Part shown: piece by piece, positions 43,538 through 55,640 of the stretch
How the letters are laid out: each line of letters begins with the position of its first letter
How positions within the stretch are numbered: the stretch's first letter is position 1
Assembly (NCBI GenBank): GCA_018136815.1
Contig: CM030938.1
Location: 3,673,448 to 3,737,447 of the forward strand
From: Isochrysis galbana
Taxonomy: Eukaryota > Haptophyta > Isochrysidales > Isochrysidaceae
Direction of reading: 5' to 3'
DNA length: 64,000 bases
Translations under genes and position numbers: made by a program
Notes under the pieces: model-generated
Databases searched by the model: none
What the model saw: the letters and a program-made list of their open reading frames with translations, nothing else
What the model was told of the DNA's origin: nothing

Positions 43538-45203
43538 ATGTCGAGCCTCGGGACGGTCCAGGCGGTCGCGCAGGCGGTCGCACGAGCGGTGGAGTCGCAG
43601 GACGGGCCCAGTCTAGCGGTGGCACTACGCCTCGACCTGGGCAACACCTCGCTCCTTGCACAGCTCTCCTCCGGCCGCCTCGGTCTCGAAGCTCTCTGCG
43701 GCAGTGTGCTCTCCGAGCCGTATGACGAGATGCTGCTCGAGCACTTCCACTTCCTCAGAGCGGCGCAGGCGGGCGAGCATGTCGAGGCGTACACGCACTG
43801 CGAGCGCGCGTGCATCTGCTTCCAGGCGGTCTTCGAGAAGGACACCGACTGGTCCCTCCCTGCGCTACACACGCTCTGCCTCTCGCTCCGAGTCGCTGCT
43901 GCACGCGCTGACCGTGCCATCGTTGCGGCAGGCGAGAAGGCGAGCAAGCAACAGGAGGCGGCGCGAACGATGCAGAAATTTTTTCAGGTCACCGTGACCG
44001 ATCGTTCTCCGCTGCCGGTCTGTAAAAAGTGGGGCGCTCTCGGAGTGATCAATGCACTCTTCAAGGTTTACTTCAATATTAATAACCTGCGCCTCTGCCA
44101 AAACCTGATTCGCGCAGTCGAAGGCCCTGCTTTCCCTAGAGCTCTCGATGGCCAAACGGTAGAGGGACGTCGCTTCGCGAAAGGGGAAATCGTCACTTAC
44201 AAGTACTTCACTGGCAGGCGAGTCTGAGTACAAAGCACTCAGTAGGGTAGACGCACTCTCTGGTGTTTGTGCATGTCATGGAAGCTCCTAGCTCACGGTG
44301 CATCACGCTGGTGCAAGCACTTCATTTGACCACCGGGTTTCTCTGTCAAGCGCAGGCTCGCATTGCTCAACTCAGATTTTACAGCCGCCGAACGCCAGCT
44401 TGCATACGCTTTTGATCATTGTCCTTCTCGCGCCCACAAGAATAAGAGGTTGGCACTACGCTACCTTGTCCCTGTGCGGATGGCCATGGGAATTTTCGCC
44501 TCTCGACAGCTGCTGCAAAAGTACAAGCTCGAGTACTTCATCCCGATTTGTCGCGCAGTGCACAGGGGCGATCTGAAAGCCTTTGAGGAACAGCTAGCTT
44601 TGCATCAGCAGGTGTGCGAAATGCTGTGTCCCAAGACTCGGCGCATGCGTCGCATTTTGTAGCCTCGCACATTTTCTCACCCGTTGAGATCTATCGTTTG
44701 TCGATCGACAGCGCTTTATCAAGCATGGCTCGTATCTACTAGTCGAGCGTTCTAAGACAATCGTGTACCGCAACTTTTTCAAACGCTGTGCCGATATGTA
44801 CCCGGAAAAGAGCACCAAACTCGATCTGACGCGTATTCAGCGCTGTCTAGCTGCAACTGGGGTGACAATGGACATGGACGAAATAGAGTAAGTCCAGTAC
44901 CTTTCGGTGGAAAGCCGGCGCCTTGCTAATTGTGCGACTTTTCTTGGCCATGCCATGAGGCAGCCTCAAGCGAGAGCTAGCCCGGTGCGACGTTCAAGGG
45001 TAGCCACCTCTATCAGATCACTTGATTGCATTTTGTTATCTTTACCTCGCTTCTCCCATGCTCTCTCCTCCCGTAGGTGCGTGTTGGCCAATCTTGTGGC
45101 CAGCGGGTACGTGAAGGGCTACATCGCCCACCAGCATGGTAAATTGGTGATATCTAAAGGAGCTCCATTCCCATCGGTTCGAGATCTCCTCACTGATGGC
45201 TAA
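43538..45203 (+). CDS. PCID2: PCID2/THP1-type PCI-domain protein (TREX-2 component)
   Basis: Four exons in frame: 43538-44217, 44356-44611, 44712-44887 and 45077-45203 (412 aa; family about 400). Intron 1 is GC-AG (ggcag|gcgagt ... gcgcag), and its removal rebuilds the family hallmark VTYKYFTGRLALLNSDF. Other hallmarks are LRLCQNLIRAVE, AERQLAYAFDHC, NKRLALRYLVPVRMAMG and FEEQLA. The winged-helix end of the PCI domain follows (RNFFKRCADMYP, CVLANLVASGYVKGYIAH). PCID2/Thp1 pairs with the SEM1/DSS1 and SAC3/GANP proteins to couple transcription with mRNA export at the nuclear pore. No unusual domain is added. Upstream ATG context lies in a C-rich leader. Confidence 0.9.
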
Positions 45204-45574
45204 GGCGATGCGGAGGTGTGGTGGATTGGAGTTTCGATGAGCAATCGAAGGACGCTCAGGATTGCCGGTCTCGCCCCCCCGTCCACTTCCCGTCCAGGTA
45301 TTCTCATAACGACGAGGAAGCATATATGCTATGGATCAGCTTCCACTGGGTGCGATTCCGGCCGTGGCTGAATCGTACCCGAATTGTGGTAGTGCGAGCT
45401 CTCCTAAAATGTGCTCGTGGTGGGCGCCGCATCTAGCTATACCTCAGCTATCTGTCAGTTTGTAGCGTTGGAGATCTTCGTCACATGGTATATGGTATCA
45501 CGTCAGCCGCCCCCTCCCACGCTCTCGCCACCATCAATATTAATGGCACCGATCAACAACCTACTTTTATAAGT

Positions 45575-46050
45575 AAAAATATTCTTGAAGATGCCTACTA
45601 TTTCGCTAGCCGTTGTCCCTCTGACATCGCCCTTACCCCACCCTCACTCCCCTTTTCGCGCCCCCCCCTCGGTCCTTTTCGTTCGGTTTCGGGGGGTCGA
45701 CCCATGTGCGCTACTTTGGGTCCGGCGTCGGGGGAGGGGGAGGGGGGAGGGGGGCCTTTTGGCTCGCAGTCGCTGGGAGGCGCGTTGCTACGTTGCGTCT
45801 CCTGCTGTGGGGGCCCAGCCAGGCGGCTTCCCCTATGGGTGTGTCGTTTGGGAGGCACGCCTCCCCGGTTGCCAGGGCGCTATCCATGGTCGCTCTCGTG
45901 ATCGCTTTTCTCCTGTACGATAATGTGTTTGATCCCTAGTTGTTGTGTTGTCGTTTTTGAGCGTTTGGCTTGGTGCTAGTGTGTCGTTGTCTATTACGTC
46001 GACAAGAGGGGCCGGAAGTCGTTGACGTCTATTCGTTTCTATGGTTGTCG
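45575..46050 (-). mobile_element. LINE family D 3' fragment
   Basis: On the minus strand it begins with a damaged C-terminal coding end (RIDVNDFRPLL, then frameshifted). It continues through a 3' UTR containing ggacccaaagtagcgcacat and gaccccccgaaaccgaacga, and ends with cttcaagaatatttttac. Same family as the copies at 6890, 24183 and 60730. Confidence 0.65.
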
Positions 46051-46944
46051 GCCCATTGACGAATTGGGAAGGCCCATAGGGCCTGCGGGCAATGAGGAGG
46101 GAGGCATGCCGGCGGCAGGCGCGGCGGAGGGGACGACTTCGGAGGTGCTAACGGGCTGAAGCCCGTCAGCAGAGGAAGGCGGGCAAGCGGGCTTGGGCGA
46201 GGGCGAGGACGCGAGGACGGCGGCGACAGCGACATCGAACGAGCGGCGAGAGGCGAGGGCGAGTGAGAGGAGGGCTGTGTTGGCAGGGGCTGGTGAGGAG
46301 AGGAGAGATTGTAGGGTATGAGCGTTAGACGAGAGCGAGAGCGAACGAACGAGAGCGAGAGCGACGGATGACTGACGACAGGACGACGGACACAGACACC
46401 CAGGAAACACTCCGACTCTCGCCCCACGACTTTTCTCACGTAACTCGACTGAAATCAAACCCAAACACTCCGGTCAGACGACGACGGACGACGATCAGAA
46501 GGCGATCTGTCGACGATCCCGTCTGGAAGGGGAATCGCACCATAACGGAAACGAGGGGCAATCCTGCCGCACAGGATTCCAATAGACTTACCGAATAAGA
46601 CGAGAGAAGTGCGGTGTGCCTAAATAATAAAATAATTAATGTTATATCCTAGCCAACCCCACTAGCTAATTGGACACAACTTTTCCGTCCCGGAATCCCG
46701 CCATGCCTGAAGAGCCAGGTGTCCGAGTGCTACCGGGGGGAGGGGGCACTGCCCCCTCCCCTCGATATTTGTCCTCCCCCCAGTGCACGCACCGACCCCG
46801 CGCACCCCAGCACGTCCTCTCCTCGAGTCCACGCTGGGGGAAAACCCCTTTCGGGTAAAAACAACGCAGGGGGGGGGCACTCGTGAATGGGAGCCCAGAA
46901 AGAAGCGCTAATCTCTCTCGCCGAGGCGAGTGGCCGCGGCAAGC
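46051..46944. other. Intergenic region
   Basis: GC-rich sequence with gagagcga/acgagagcga repeats (46325-46370), then an AT-rich patch (46622-46670). The stretch caaacccaaacactccgg resembles the repeat B interior (17510-17520), so a decayed LTR may be present. No gene is recognised. Confidence 0.35.
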
Positions 46945-47230
46945 CGCGGCGGGGGGGCACGAGCCCCCCCCTCTCTCCACTCCTCCCCTGCCGTGGGGGA
47001 GGAACCACCCACTCTCCTGGCATGCCTGATGGCTTGCTAGGAGGCCACTGCCCTACTGACCCACTCCCTTCCCCACAGGCTCGCCCCATTCGCCCATCTT
47101 GGCCCCTCGTGACCAGCCCATTGCTCCCACCCCCCCTCCCCCCCTGGTCGACAGGCAGACAGGTGCAGCGTGGGGGCCCCAGAGGCTCGGGAGCGCCAGC
47201 GAGGGAGAGGCAGGGGAGGCCAAGGCCCAG
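46945..47230 (+). repeat. Dispersed repeat G, copy 2
   Basis: Same blocks as copy 1 at 37205-37490, same orientation. It runs into repeat A after about 115 bp. Confidence 0.7.
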
Positions 47231-47344
47231 CCCCAACCTCCTCTGCCCCCTGAGCTGGCCTCCAGGAGCCTCCAGGGGCCGCCAGAGGGCAGCTGGAGGC
47301 CTGCCGCAGGCGCGCCATCGCGCGTGCCGCAGGAGAGGGGAGAG

Positions 47345-47655
47345 AGAGCGCGGAGAAGGGGGTGGGCGGAGCCCACCTGAAAATCGGTAAGTCCCGCTCC
47401 TGTTCACAGGATAAGTCGGGACAGAGTCGGCCGCCCACTCGGAGACGCTGGAGGAAGGGGGGGAAAGATCACCGGGGGGAGGCGCGGGCCACCGGACCAT
47501 ATCTAAGCCCTTCACCCCTATCCCCCTAGTAGTGTACGGGGGGAGCCGCCTGATGGCGGGGGGAGAAGGGCCGGGGTAATGGGGGTGTAGAAAGTATGCT
47601 ACGTACTACGTGCAGTAGGTAGTGGTTCCATTCGCCGCGAGTGCGGTAAGAATAT
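47345..47655 (+). repeat. Dispersed repeat A, copy 2
   Basis: Matches 3449-3766 in the same orientation. Here the poly-G run is shorter (gggggg) than the copy at 3580. Ends near ccgcgagtgcggtaagaat. Confidence 0.7.
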
Positions 47656-47779
47656 TAAAAGGTTTTTTTAAAAACCTGATTGCAATCACTGAAGACTGAA
47701 GGAGATAAAGAAACGCAGGGAAGATAGCAAAATATTTGCGAGGCGCCTAGGAGGCGAAGAAATTTTAATTTTTAACAAA

Positions 47780-48075
47780 TTTTTATGGGTCGCGGCGCGG
47801 CAAAGGAACGGGACTAGCGCTCACTCAAGACAGGACACCCTGCCGCGGCAAGCGCAAGCACCCTTCCCCCCTTATGCCACCCAGCTCCTCACTAGCTTTC
47901 TACCTGCGCTAGCCAGAGCGCCCCTCCCTCCACACTCAGACAGCCCCCTACGCCAGGATCCTGTTCTGGTCTCGCAGGAGCAACTCCTCAGAGAGGAGCT
48001 GTGGGGAAGGAGATGTCTGAGTGGGGGCGCTATACCCTTGCGCTAGGCATGGGCAGCGACGCCGCCTAGGAGGCG
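47780..48075 (+). repeat. Repeat F, copy 1 (inverted partner at 57745-58085)
   Basis: Near-identical in reverse complement to 57745-58085, from atgggtcgcggcgcggcaaa through agcgctcactcaagacagga, gccgcggcaagcgcaagcac and aggatcctgttctggtctcg, to atgggcagcgacgccgcct. The partner has about 36 extra bases near 57840. The high identity means a recent copy. Confidence 0.8.
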
Positions 48076-48843
48076 AAGAAAGGTGCCGGAGGGGAGTTGG
48101 AGCCCAGGAGGGGGGACGCAAGGCGCCCTCCTATGCTGAACTAAGTATAAACTTGGTTGCAAAACACACTGGCACAAGCGCTGCTAGCGCATAGCGCCGG
48201 GCCTGTTAAATCCTATTTTTCTCTTGCGCCCTGCCGCCTCTCTCACACTGCGCACTCGCACTCGCCCCGGCCGACACCCCTGACCGCGCCCATGGCGCCT
48301 ATACTACTAGATTTGCATTTGCGCGGGGACGCGGGTTGCTGTAGCGACCGCATCTTGACCGAGTTGCGCCGGGCTGCAACACATCGTCAGCCGCGCTTTA
48401 GGCACACGCGAGCGTTTTCACGTTGCTACTTGCTAATTGATGTGCGCGCAGTTTCTCGCAATTCCCTTGGTGATCCGTCGCGCAAGATCCACCGATGGTA
48501 TGCAGCGCCAATTGACCTCAACCATGTACGGCCTATGCGAGCACGGATGTCGTATCGTCGGGGAACTAGTTTTGTAACACATACCACGACGGCGAACGCA
48601 TAGATATTGGCATGAAGTCCGGCGGACCTCCATTGACACCTACGTGCCACCAAGTAGCACTTGCTCGAGCCACTTGCATCCTCTTCTGGCTCCGCTCTAA
48701 ACCATTCCATCATCGACCCCTCCAAGTAGTTGGAGCGGGCACCGTCCATTGTGACGTGCGGATGGTAGCGGATAATAGTTGTGAGGTGAGACCCTGTCGG
48801 AGGTCTCACTCCGAAGCGAGAAAGCGTGGAGATGGACTGCAGC
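48076..48843 (+). other. Region with an unassigned 148-aa frame
   Basis: A frame at 48157-48603 (MQNTLAQALLAHSAGPVKSY...) is Arg/His/Ser-rich and recognised by no family pattern. It may be chance. The rest is unique sequence and the 3' flank of the FAD synthase gene. Confidence 0.25.
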
Positions 48844-51800
48844 TCAGGCTGTGCGCAACACCTCACTAGCTGGCACTGCCGCCAACAGTTCTTCCATCGC
48901 CTTGTCGACATCAGCTGCCTTACTTATTGAGGCCTCGATGGTTACAAGAGTGCGTTCCAAGTTCCCTCGCGCATTGGCGACCTTGCCGGTGCTAGACTCT
49001 GAGACGAATATTGGCGGTGGGGCACGATCAGGAGTGTTAGGGGTACTGCTGCCGCTCTTGCGCGCTGCTTGCATCGCCGATCGCTCAGCATGCGCCTCAG
49101 CCTCAGCCGCAGCGTTGGGGTAAGACCCAATCTTGACGGATGGGTGGCGGAGCGCAAGATCGTTCACAATAGAGGCATATTGAACCTGCAGCAGGTGCGT
49201 AGAATGCCGGAGCAGTGTAAATGCCGTCCCGTAGGGATAGGGGTTGGCAGCAAGTCGGCATTGGGCGCTCAAGGTAGCTTGCCACTAGCTCAGGCCTCAA
49301 TTCGCGACTTGCATCGAGCCATCGCTTGCGTCCAGGCTATGGCGACTCATACCTCAGGCGCGGCCAACGAGACCGTGCGCTTGATGAGCGGTGAACTGCC
49401 GTCCACGAAGTGCTCGACAAGCGCAGCGACCTTGGAAGCAAAAAAATGAGGTACGCCAGGGAGAACAAAGACGTTGCAAATCTACTAGTCGAGGAGCCAC
49501 ACCGTGGAGAAGGAGACGGGAAGGGGAGGATTGAGGCTTCAGCAATAAGCAAGGGTGCTATCGACACAAGGAGCGACGTAGCGGAAGGAAAACGAAGCGA
49601 GCTCCACACAGTCTACGGCAAGTTATGGTGAAGCGACAAAATGCACCTGCAGAAGCGGCCATGGCTCCGATCCGTCAGCCTCCGCAGGAAGTTGTCGAAG
49701 GAGTGCTCCAACCGGAAGCATCGACATCTTTTCCATGACCTGTTGACCAGAAAGGGGCATCGAGATGCATGCTCGGCTTAGGCTTCCGGAGCGAGCATCA
49801 AACACCGCCGTGGCGTCTCTCGAGATTGTTCGTGCTCGACTAGAATATGGCCAGAGACCATCTGGCAGCGCACACCTCGGGTGAAATGGCCCCATCTCCC
49901 ATTTTATCGATAATAGTCTGGCGCATCGCTGCCGAGGGCTCCGAGGCTTTGCCGAAGGCGGCGCCGACAGCACGGATGGTCACATCATCACAAGTGGGTC
50001 CAACGCCGCCCGAGGTGAGCACGAGGTCGTACCTAGCAGGTGGCGGCGAAGGACAAGCGGACGGTCGACATGGTGGGCGCATGAAAAGGCAATCTAGCCT
50101 CACGCGGGCGGCCGAGGCTGCCTGGGAGGGAAGGACCCAAGCCTCGTCTCAACGGCGCGGAGTGCACCTCGAGCACATCCGGATGAGCTCTTCCGAGATT
50201 TCATCGAGATCATCCGGTACGATGGCGATGCGCTGCAGCGAGATGTTGGCCAGCCGAAGGGTGCGCGCCGCCTGAGGACGGCAATTAGGGAAGGAGTCCG
50301 TCGGCGACTCGTTTGGGCGCAGGACTAGGGCACCCACGGTTGACTGGCATGCGGTGGTCGTGCAGTATGCTTAGCGTCGTGCTCAATCGAAAGGTGGGAG
50401 AGACCGGCCCAGCTCTTATGTGCACGCATTCTCCTCGCCCCGCCCTCATAGGTGTCCGTGAGCAGGAGAACGACACAGGGCCCGGCTCGCCCAAGTACCT
50501 GGATGGAGTTTTCGTCAAGCGTGTCGCCAGATAGAATCTCATCGCCCACCACCAATAATGCCGCAGTCCTTGTCACCAACCGCCGGCCCTCTGCTGCTGC
50601 TGCGCTAGCAGCGACGCAGGGCCCACTCTCTGCACGGCGGAGCGCCATGGATGCAGTCGCCGCCGCCACGGCCTCAGGTCCCCGGTCAACCTCCGATGCA
50701 ATGGACTCGGTTGTGGATTCGGCATACGATGTGCGAGAAGATTCTCGCGGCACGCCCGGCACGCTTAGCTTGGGTAGTGCAGTGCTAGAGGCCGTGGCAA
50801 CCCCGTCGCTCTTCTTCTTGGAGGAAGTGCGGCCGGCGCGCTCGAGGCTTTCATCAGTCAAGAGCCATGCGGGAGCGAAGGAGCCGGAAGGGCGCAGAAG
50901 TGCTGGATTGGGCGCGGTGTCGGCCTGTTTTCCGAGAGAAGTGTAGCCCCTCTCGTAGAGTGAGCAGAATGGGAGGTCAAAGCCACGGAGAAGCGACCAC
51001 ACATCCGAATATCTGGCGGCAAGGTCAGCAACAGTCCAGGGAGAGGGGGGGGGGGGGGGGCATCTGAGGCAGAGCGGACCCGTACGTGCCCACAAGCGCA
51101 GCATAGGCCGCTCTCGCAGATGACAAATGTAGTGGAAGTGCTGGCGAGCCCACTGACGCGTTGGCGGTCGGCGAGCCCACTGACGCGTTGGCGGTCGCGT
51201 TGGTTCTCGTTCTCACCAACGGTTGGGCCGGATACTCACCTCCAATGGATGACAGGGTTCACCCTCATGAAGGGCGGCATCCACTCCGACGACGGCGCAA
51301 ACGCCTGCTGCCCCTTGGCATTCGGATCGCCGTCGCGAGTGCCGAGCACAAAAGCCTTGGCACCTGAGTCGTTGATGCACTTGGCGAGGCCGGGCGCGTA
51401 GCTCATGTTGGAGTAGGCGTATAGCTTCAAATCGTACCGCGCAATCTAAAGCGAGGAAAGACACAAAGCAGAATTCTATCAGAAGCTGTTCCGAGTCTGA
51501 ACTCGGTGCTGCGGTGCCTCTTCCCCCACACGTCCCCACCCCCCACCCCCCTTCCCCAAGCCTGCTGAGTGAGAGCCGCTCAATAGCCGCAGCAATTGTA
51601 CATCGAGCCCGGCGCAACGCGTGCGCGCCCGCTCGGTCTCACCCGCTCCACTTACGCGCCCTCCAACGCCAGCCCACTTTCGATCCCCGCCTTCGCCGCA
51701 GCGCGTCAACGCACCGCCTCCCGCACGAAGGCGTCCACTTCGGGGAACTCGTCTTGCTGCTCGAAGAAGAGCACGGGCAACCTCGCCTGCGGCAGCCCTG

Positions 51801-52143
51801 CCTTCTGGCAGTACGCGGCGAGCGCAGCGCGCATGAGGTGGAGTATGGCGACAGCATCTTTCCCCCCGTTGAACGACGTGATCACTCCCTCGACACCGTA
51901 CAGCCGTATCGCCTGGGTGCAGACGTCAAGACCTTCGCTGAGCGCTCGGCCAAAGGGATCGGAGAGAGCCGCGCGGTTGCTTAGCCTGCGGTGGAGCTCG
52001 AGGGCGTCTCGGTCGTCGATGGGGTCGGCTTGAGTCGGAAGCGACATCGTGTACCGACGCACCACGCGCGCACGATGCCCGAGAGGCAGCAGCACTCCTC
52101 CAGCAGCAGAGAGAAGGAGCGCCAGCAGCGCCAGCACGCCCAT
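48844..52143 (-). CDS. Bifunctional FAD synthase: PAPS-reductase-like domain fused to a MoCF/CinA domain
   Basis: Eight exons join in frame: 52143-51715, 51445-51240, 51012-50499, 50271-50168, 50032-49876, 49739-49647, 49481-49353 and 49185-48844 (657 aa). The start at 52143 gives a hydrophobic leader (MGVLALLALLLSAAGG), a likely signal or organelle-targeting sequence; a second Met at 52047 would omit it. The FAD synthase part has SFNGGKD (90-96), FFEQQDEFPEV, LGTRDGDP, MRVNPVIHWRYSDVW and CSLYERGYTSLGK. A 100-residue Ser/Ala linker follows. The MoCF part has LLVVGDEILSGDTLDENS, IAIVPDDLDEISEEL, TSGGVGPTCDD, FVLPGVPHFF and VKIGSYP. The first domain adenylates FMN to FAD. The MoCF-like domain of FLAD1-type enzymes hydrolyses FAD. 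Human FLAD1 has the opposite order, with MoCF first. Confidence 0.88.
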
Positions 52144-52988
52144 CCACCGCGCGCCGCCCTTCCCCTCTCTCTTTCGCCTCTCTTTCCCTCTTCTCTCTCT
52201 GCTCTCTCGTCTCTCTCTCGTCTCCCTCCACTCTCTCTCCTCTCTTCTTGTCTCTCTCTCCTCGCTCTCTCGTCCCTCTCTCTTTTCTTTCCCTCCTCCC
52301 TTCTCTCTCTTCTCCCCCCCTCTCTCCACTTTTTGCCATCTCACTTTTTCTGCGATTCCCCGCGCTGCGCTCGCCCCCCCCCCCCGCCTTTACCTCTCGA
52401 CTCCTCCCCTTTTCCCTTCTTTGCCACGCCCTTTCCTGTCCTCTTCCCTCTCTTTCGCCTTCTCCTCCTTTTGTTCGTCGCCCTCCTCCTCTTCTTGATT
52501 TCGCGTGCTGTTGCTTCTCTCCTCCCCCCTCGCCCCCTTCTCCTCTCTCTCTGCTCTCTCCCCCACTTCTCCCGCTATCTCTCCTCCCCTCCCCTCCCCT
52601 CGAGGACCACAGCAGCGGCGTGAAAGGAGCATCTGCCCTACGCCCCCCCCCCCCCCTATTCTTTTAACTCTAGAAAGTGGGAGACAAGAAGAAGCACCCA
52701 GAGAGGGGGGGGAGGGGGGAGGAGAGAGAGAGAGGAGGGGGGGGGAGAGAGAGAGAGAGACGCTGTTGTAAGCCACGGTACAGTAGGATAAGAATACGAA
52801 GGAAACCCCTTGATTGAGATGAGCTCCACCCGCATTCGGTCTCTCTTCTCCCTCCATCCTCCTCCCCCCCCTCCCCCCTCCCCTCCCCTCCTCGCCCCCT
52901 CTCTCTCTTCTCTCCTTCCTATCTGAGATCTCCCTCTCTCCCTCGCCTCCCCCCTGTTCCTCTCCGCCTCCCTCCCTCCTCGGCCTCG
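52144..52988. promoter_or_regulatory. Divergent, pyrimidine-rich intergenic region
   Basis: 845 bp between the start codons of two genes transcribed away from each other. It is almost entirely CT-rich in the plus strand on the left (52155-52600), GA-rich in the middle (52695-52762), and CT-rich again (52840-52975). It probably serves as a shared promoter region. No TATA-like element stands out. Confidence 0.45.
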
Positions 52989-54809
52989 ATGCCCGCCTTC
53001 TTCTCGAGCCGCGCGCCCGCTGAAGAGCTCGAGGAGGCCATCGCGGCGGCAGTGCAGGAGGAGCGGAGTGCGGCGCGGCTTGCGATGCGCCGCGTCGTCG
53101 CTGCCGCAGTCGAGCAGACGGAGACGAAGCTGGCGGCGGAGCACGAGGCTGCACGGCGGGCAGCAGCGGCAGAGGCCGATCAGCTTCGCCTCGAGCTTCA
53201 GGCCCAGGTCGACGAGGCGCGCGCGCAGGCCAGCCGGGCGACAGCAGAGCTGGAGTGCGCCGGCCGCGCGGAGCTGGCTGAGGCGGAGAAGGCAGCCGCA
53301 CGCGCGGCAGCCAAAGCTGCTGAGGAGATCCGCGAGCTGCGGCGGCTGCTCGAAGCCGAAAGGCGCGCCGGTGTCGCGCTGGCTGAGGCGCTGTGCGAGG
53401 CAGAGGCCAAGACTGAGGAGGAAGTGGCCAAGGGTGCAGCAGCAGCTGCCGAGGCCGCGGAGGCCGCGGCGGCTGAGGCCGCAGCCGCAGCCCTCGCCGA
53501 GATCCGGCGATCAGAGCCGATCGACTACGCTGTCCGCCAGGCCACGGCGGCTCTGACGCGCGAACACGAGGAGGAGATGGCGCGGATCGAGATGGAGCGT
53601 GAGGCCAGCGAGAGGCGTATCTGGGACCGTGCAGTGGAGTTTGCCAAGGAAGAGGCCGCGTTGGCGCTCTCAGAGGTGAAGTCCGAGTTGGAAGCGCGCA
53701 CAACTGAGGTGCAGGAGCTCCGAACCCGGACGCGCGGAGAGCTCAAGGCAGAGCGCGCCAGGTGGAAGGCGGAGGCGGAGACCGAGCTGCAGGAGCTCAA
53801 GGCAGATCTGCACCGGGCCAGAGCAGAGGTTGAAAAGGCCCACACAGCCGCGTCAGCCGTTCAGAGCGAAGCGGTGACCGAGCTTGAGAAGACCAAGGCT
53901 GCGCTTGAGGCGAGCAAGGCGGAAGTGTTGCGGATGCAGTCTGAGCTGGAAGGCAGCCGCGCTGAAGTGGCAGCGGCTCGAGCCGAGGTAGCGGCAGCTT
54001 TGGGAGCAGATCAACATCGAATGAGGGAGGCGGCAACAGAGGTGGAGCGTCTCGAGGCGCCGCTAGCCAAGTTCCAGACGGGGGCTACGGCGGAGATTGA
54101 CAATGAACGTCCCGGCGGGAAGCTGGTGGACGAGCTCAACGCCTTGCGCGCGGAGCTGGACAAAAGCAGGGCCAATCTGGCCAAAGTTGAAGCGCAAGCG
54201 GGAATGGACTTGGCGGCAGAACGAGAGCGGCTTCAGAAGGAGGCAGCCGATGAACTCACGCACCTTAAGGCTGAACTTGAGGCAAGCAAAGCGGAGATGG
54301 CAGCTGTCATGGGAGGTGCGTCAAATCATTCTCGACAAGATGGGCTGCATGAAGGCGAGGCGGCGTCAGAGAAGCGTTGTGAGAATCGATCGCCTGGCGA
54401 TGAGACAGCAGCGGAGTTGGCAGCATTGAAAGATGAGCTGCATGCATACAAGGCCAAGGTTGCAGCGTTAGAGAAGCACACGGCTTCGGATAGCGGGGCG
54501 GAACAACAACAAGCCGAGCTCGAGCGAGTCCAAGCGGAGGTCGAAGCACGATGGGCGCAAACCTCATCGACACTTGGTGATAAACACGATTCATCGCTGC
54601 AGGGAGTGGAAGCGGAGCCGGATGTGCTCCAAACCGAATTGCGTGTTAGGCACACCGAAACAAAGGAGCTCAACGCTAGCCAACAAACCGTGCTAGACGC
54701 AAACGAGCCCGCCAGCAAGGGAGACGGCAGCAACGGCGCATCCAAGGAAGTGTTGGAGCAACGAGCGCCGCGCAGCAATTGGAGGACATCAGCGACTGAT
54801 TTGGATTAG
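52989..54809 (+). CDS. Long coiled-coil protein
   Basis: Single exon of 606 aa, ATG at 52989, stop 54807-54809. From residue 8 to about 560 it is Ala/Glu/Arg/Lys-rich with leucines at heptad spacing (EADQLRLELQAQVDEARAQ, KTKAALEASKAEVLRMQSEL and many similar). It therefore forms a long parallel or antiparallel coil. No globular or catalytic domain, membrane span or signal peptide is visible. Codon use is uniformly GC3-rich, supporting true coding. Function unknown; a filament, tether or Golgin-like role is possible. Divergent from the FAD synthase gene. Confidence 0.75.
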   Translation: MPAFFSSRAPAEELEEAIAAAVQEERSAARLAMRRVVAAAVEQTETKLAAEHEAARRAAAAEADQLRLELQAQVDEARAQASRATAELECAGRAELAEAEKAAARAAAKAAEEIRELRRLLEAERRAGVALAEALCEAEAKTEEEVAKGAAAAAEAAEAAAAEAAAAALAEIRRSEPIDYAVRQATAALTREHEEEMARIEMEREASERRIWDRAVEFAKEEAALALSEVKSELEARTTEVQELRTRTRGELKAERARWKAEAETELQELKADLHRARAEVEKAHTAASAVQSEAVTELEKTKAALEASKAEVLRMQSELEGSRAEVAAARAEVAAALGADQHRMREAATEVERLEAPLAKFQTGATAEIDNERPGGKLVDELNALRAELDKSRANLAKVEAQAGMDLAAERERLQKEAADELTHLKAELEASKAEMAAVMGGASNHSRQDGLHEGEAASEKRCENRSPGDETAAELAALKDELHAYKAKVAALEKHTASDSGAEQQQAELERVQAEVEARWAQTSSTLGDKHDSSLQGVEAEPDVLQTELRVRHTETKELNASQQTVLDANEPASKGDGSNGASKEVLEQRAPRSNWRTSATDLD

Positions 54810-55632
54810 TACCAGCGCCAGTGTGCAGTCCCGTCAAGGGTGAAGTACTCCTCAGATAGGCTCTCACGCTATTCGTTCTGTTTCGGCTTGTTTGGTCGAG
54901 CCCGGACTAGAGATGACCCCACATTATATTGCTCGCGAATGCCCTCCAAGTCGGCATGTTTCGATGTTGGAATGAACGTGCGCCGTACGTAATGCGCGTA
55001 CGAAAATCGGGCTATCGTGTAGTAGCTGTCAGGAGCAGTCAGCGAGTTTGGGCTTGCAACTTGACCCATACCCATCTCCACTGGGCGGTATTGCATCAAT
55101 ATTGGTGCCAAGCGTATAATGCTCTGGTTTGGCGCAGAGTCCCCCCCCCCCCCTCCCCGGGGTGAGACGGCAGAGTTTCTTGCCTCCCGTCGTACCAGCA
55201 CTGCCGAGATGGGGTACGTACGCATAGAGAAAAGTCGCCCCAGGAGGATAATACATAATACTACACACTACATACATACTACTACTAGGCGGCTTGCCTT
55301 CAGTTGGTCTCCTTTCCCTCCTCCGGTTTCTTCCCTCTTCCCCTCCCCGCGGGGAGTCTCACCCCACCATGAGCCCCCCCGCGAGCACCCCGAAGGAGAG
55401 GCCCAGGAGCACCACGTACGCGACGAGAACGGCGTCGCCTTGGCTCGGCATGAGGGCGCGCCCCGAGAGGGCATGGTAGACGCCCACAGCCCACAACGGC
55501 CGTCAGTCAGCCCGAGACCATAAACTTCGGTTTATGGATTTGACGAATGCAAAGCTTGTGGCATTACAATGAACAATGAACGACTTTTAAAGATGAAGAC
55601 CATAGCTCATGGCATGCTGCATGCACTCCTCT
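54810..55632. other. Intergenic region with a possible small membrane-protein exon
   Basis: Minus strand 55503-55367 reads WAVGVYHALSGRALMPSQGD followed by a hydrophobic span (VLVAYVVLLGLSFGVLAGG) and a stop. An in-frame TGA lies just upstream, so it would need an intron and an upstream exon, which I cannot place. A poly-C run is at 55141-55157. Nothing else is recognised. Confidence 0.3.
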
Positions 55633-55640
55633 CCTAGAAC

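Noticed and set aside
46730-47515. 261-codon minus-strand frame
   Set aside because: It spans repeats G and A and part of the spacer; the composition is that of the repeats.
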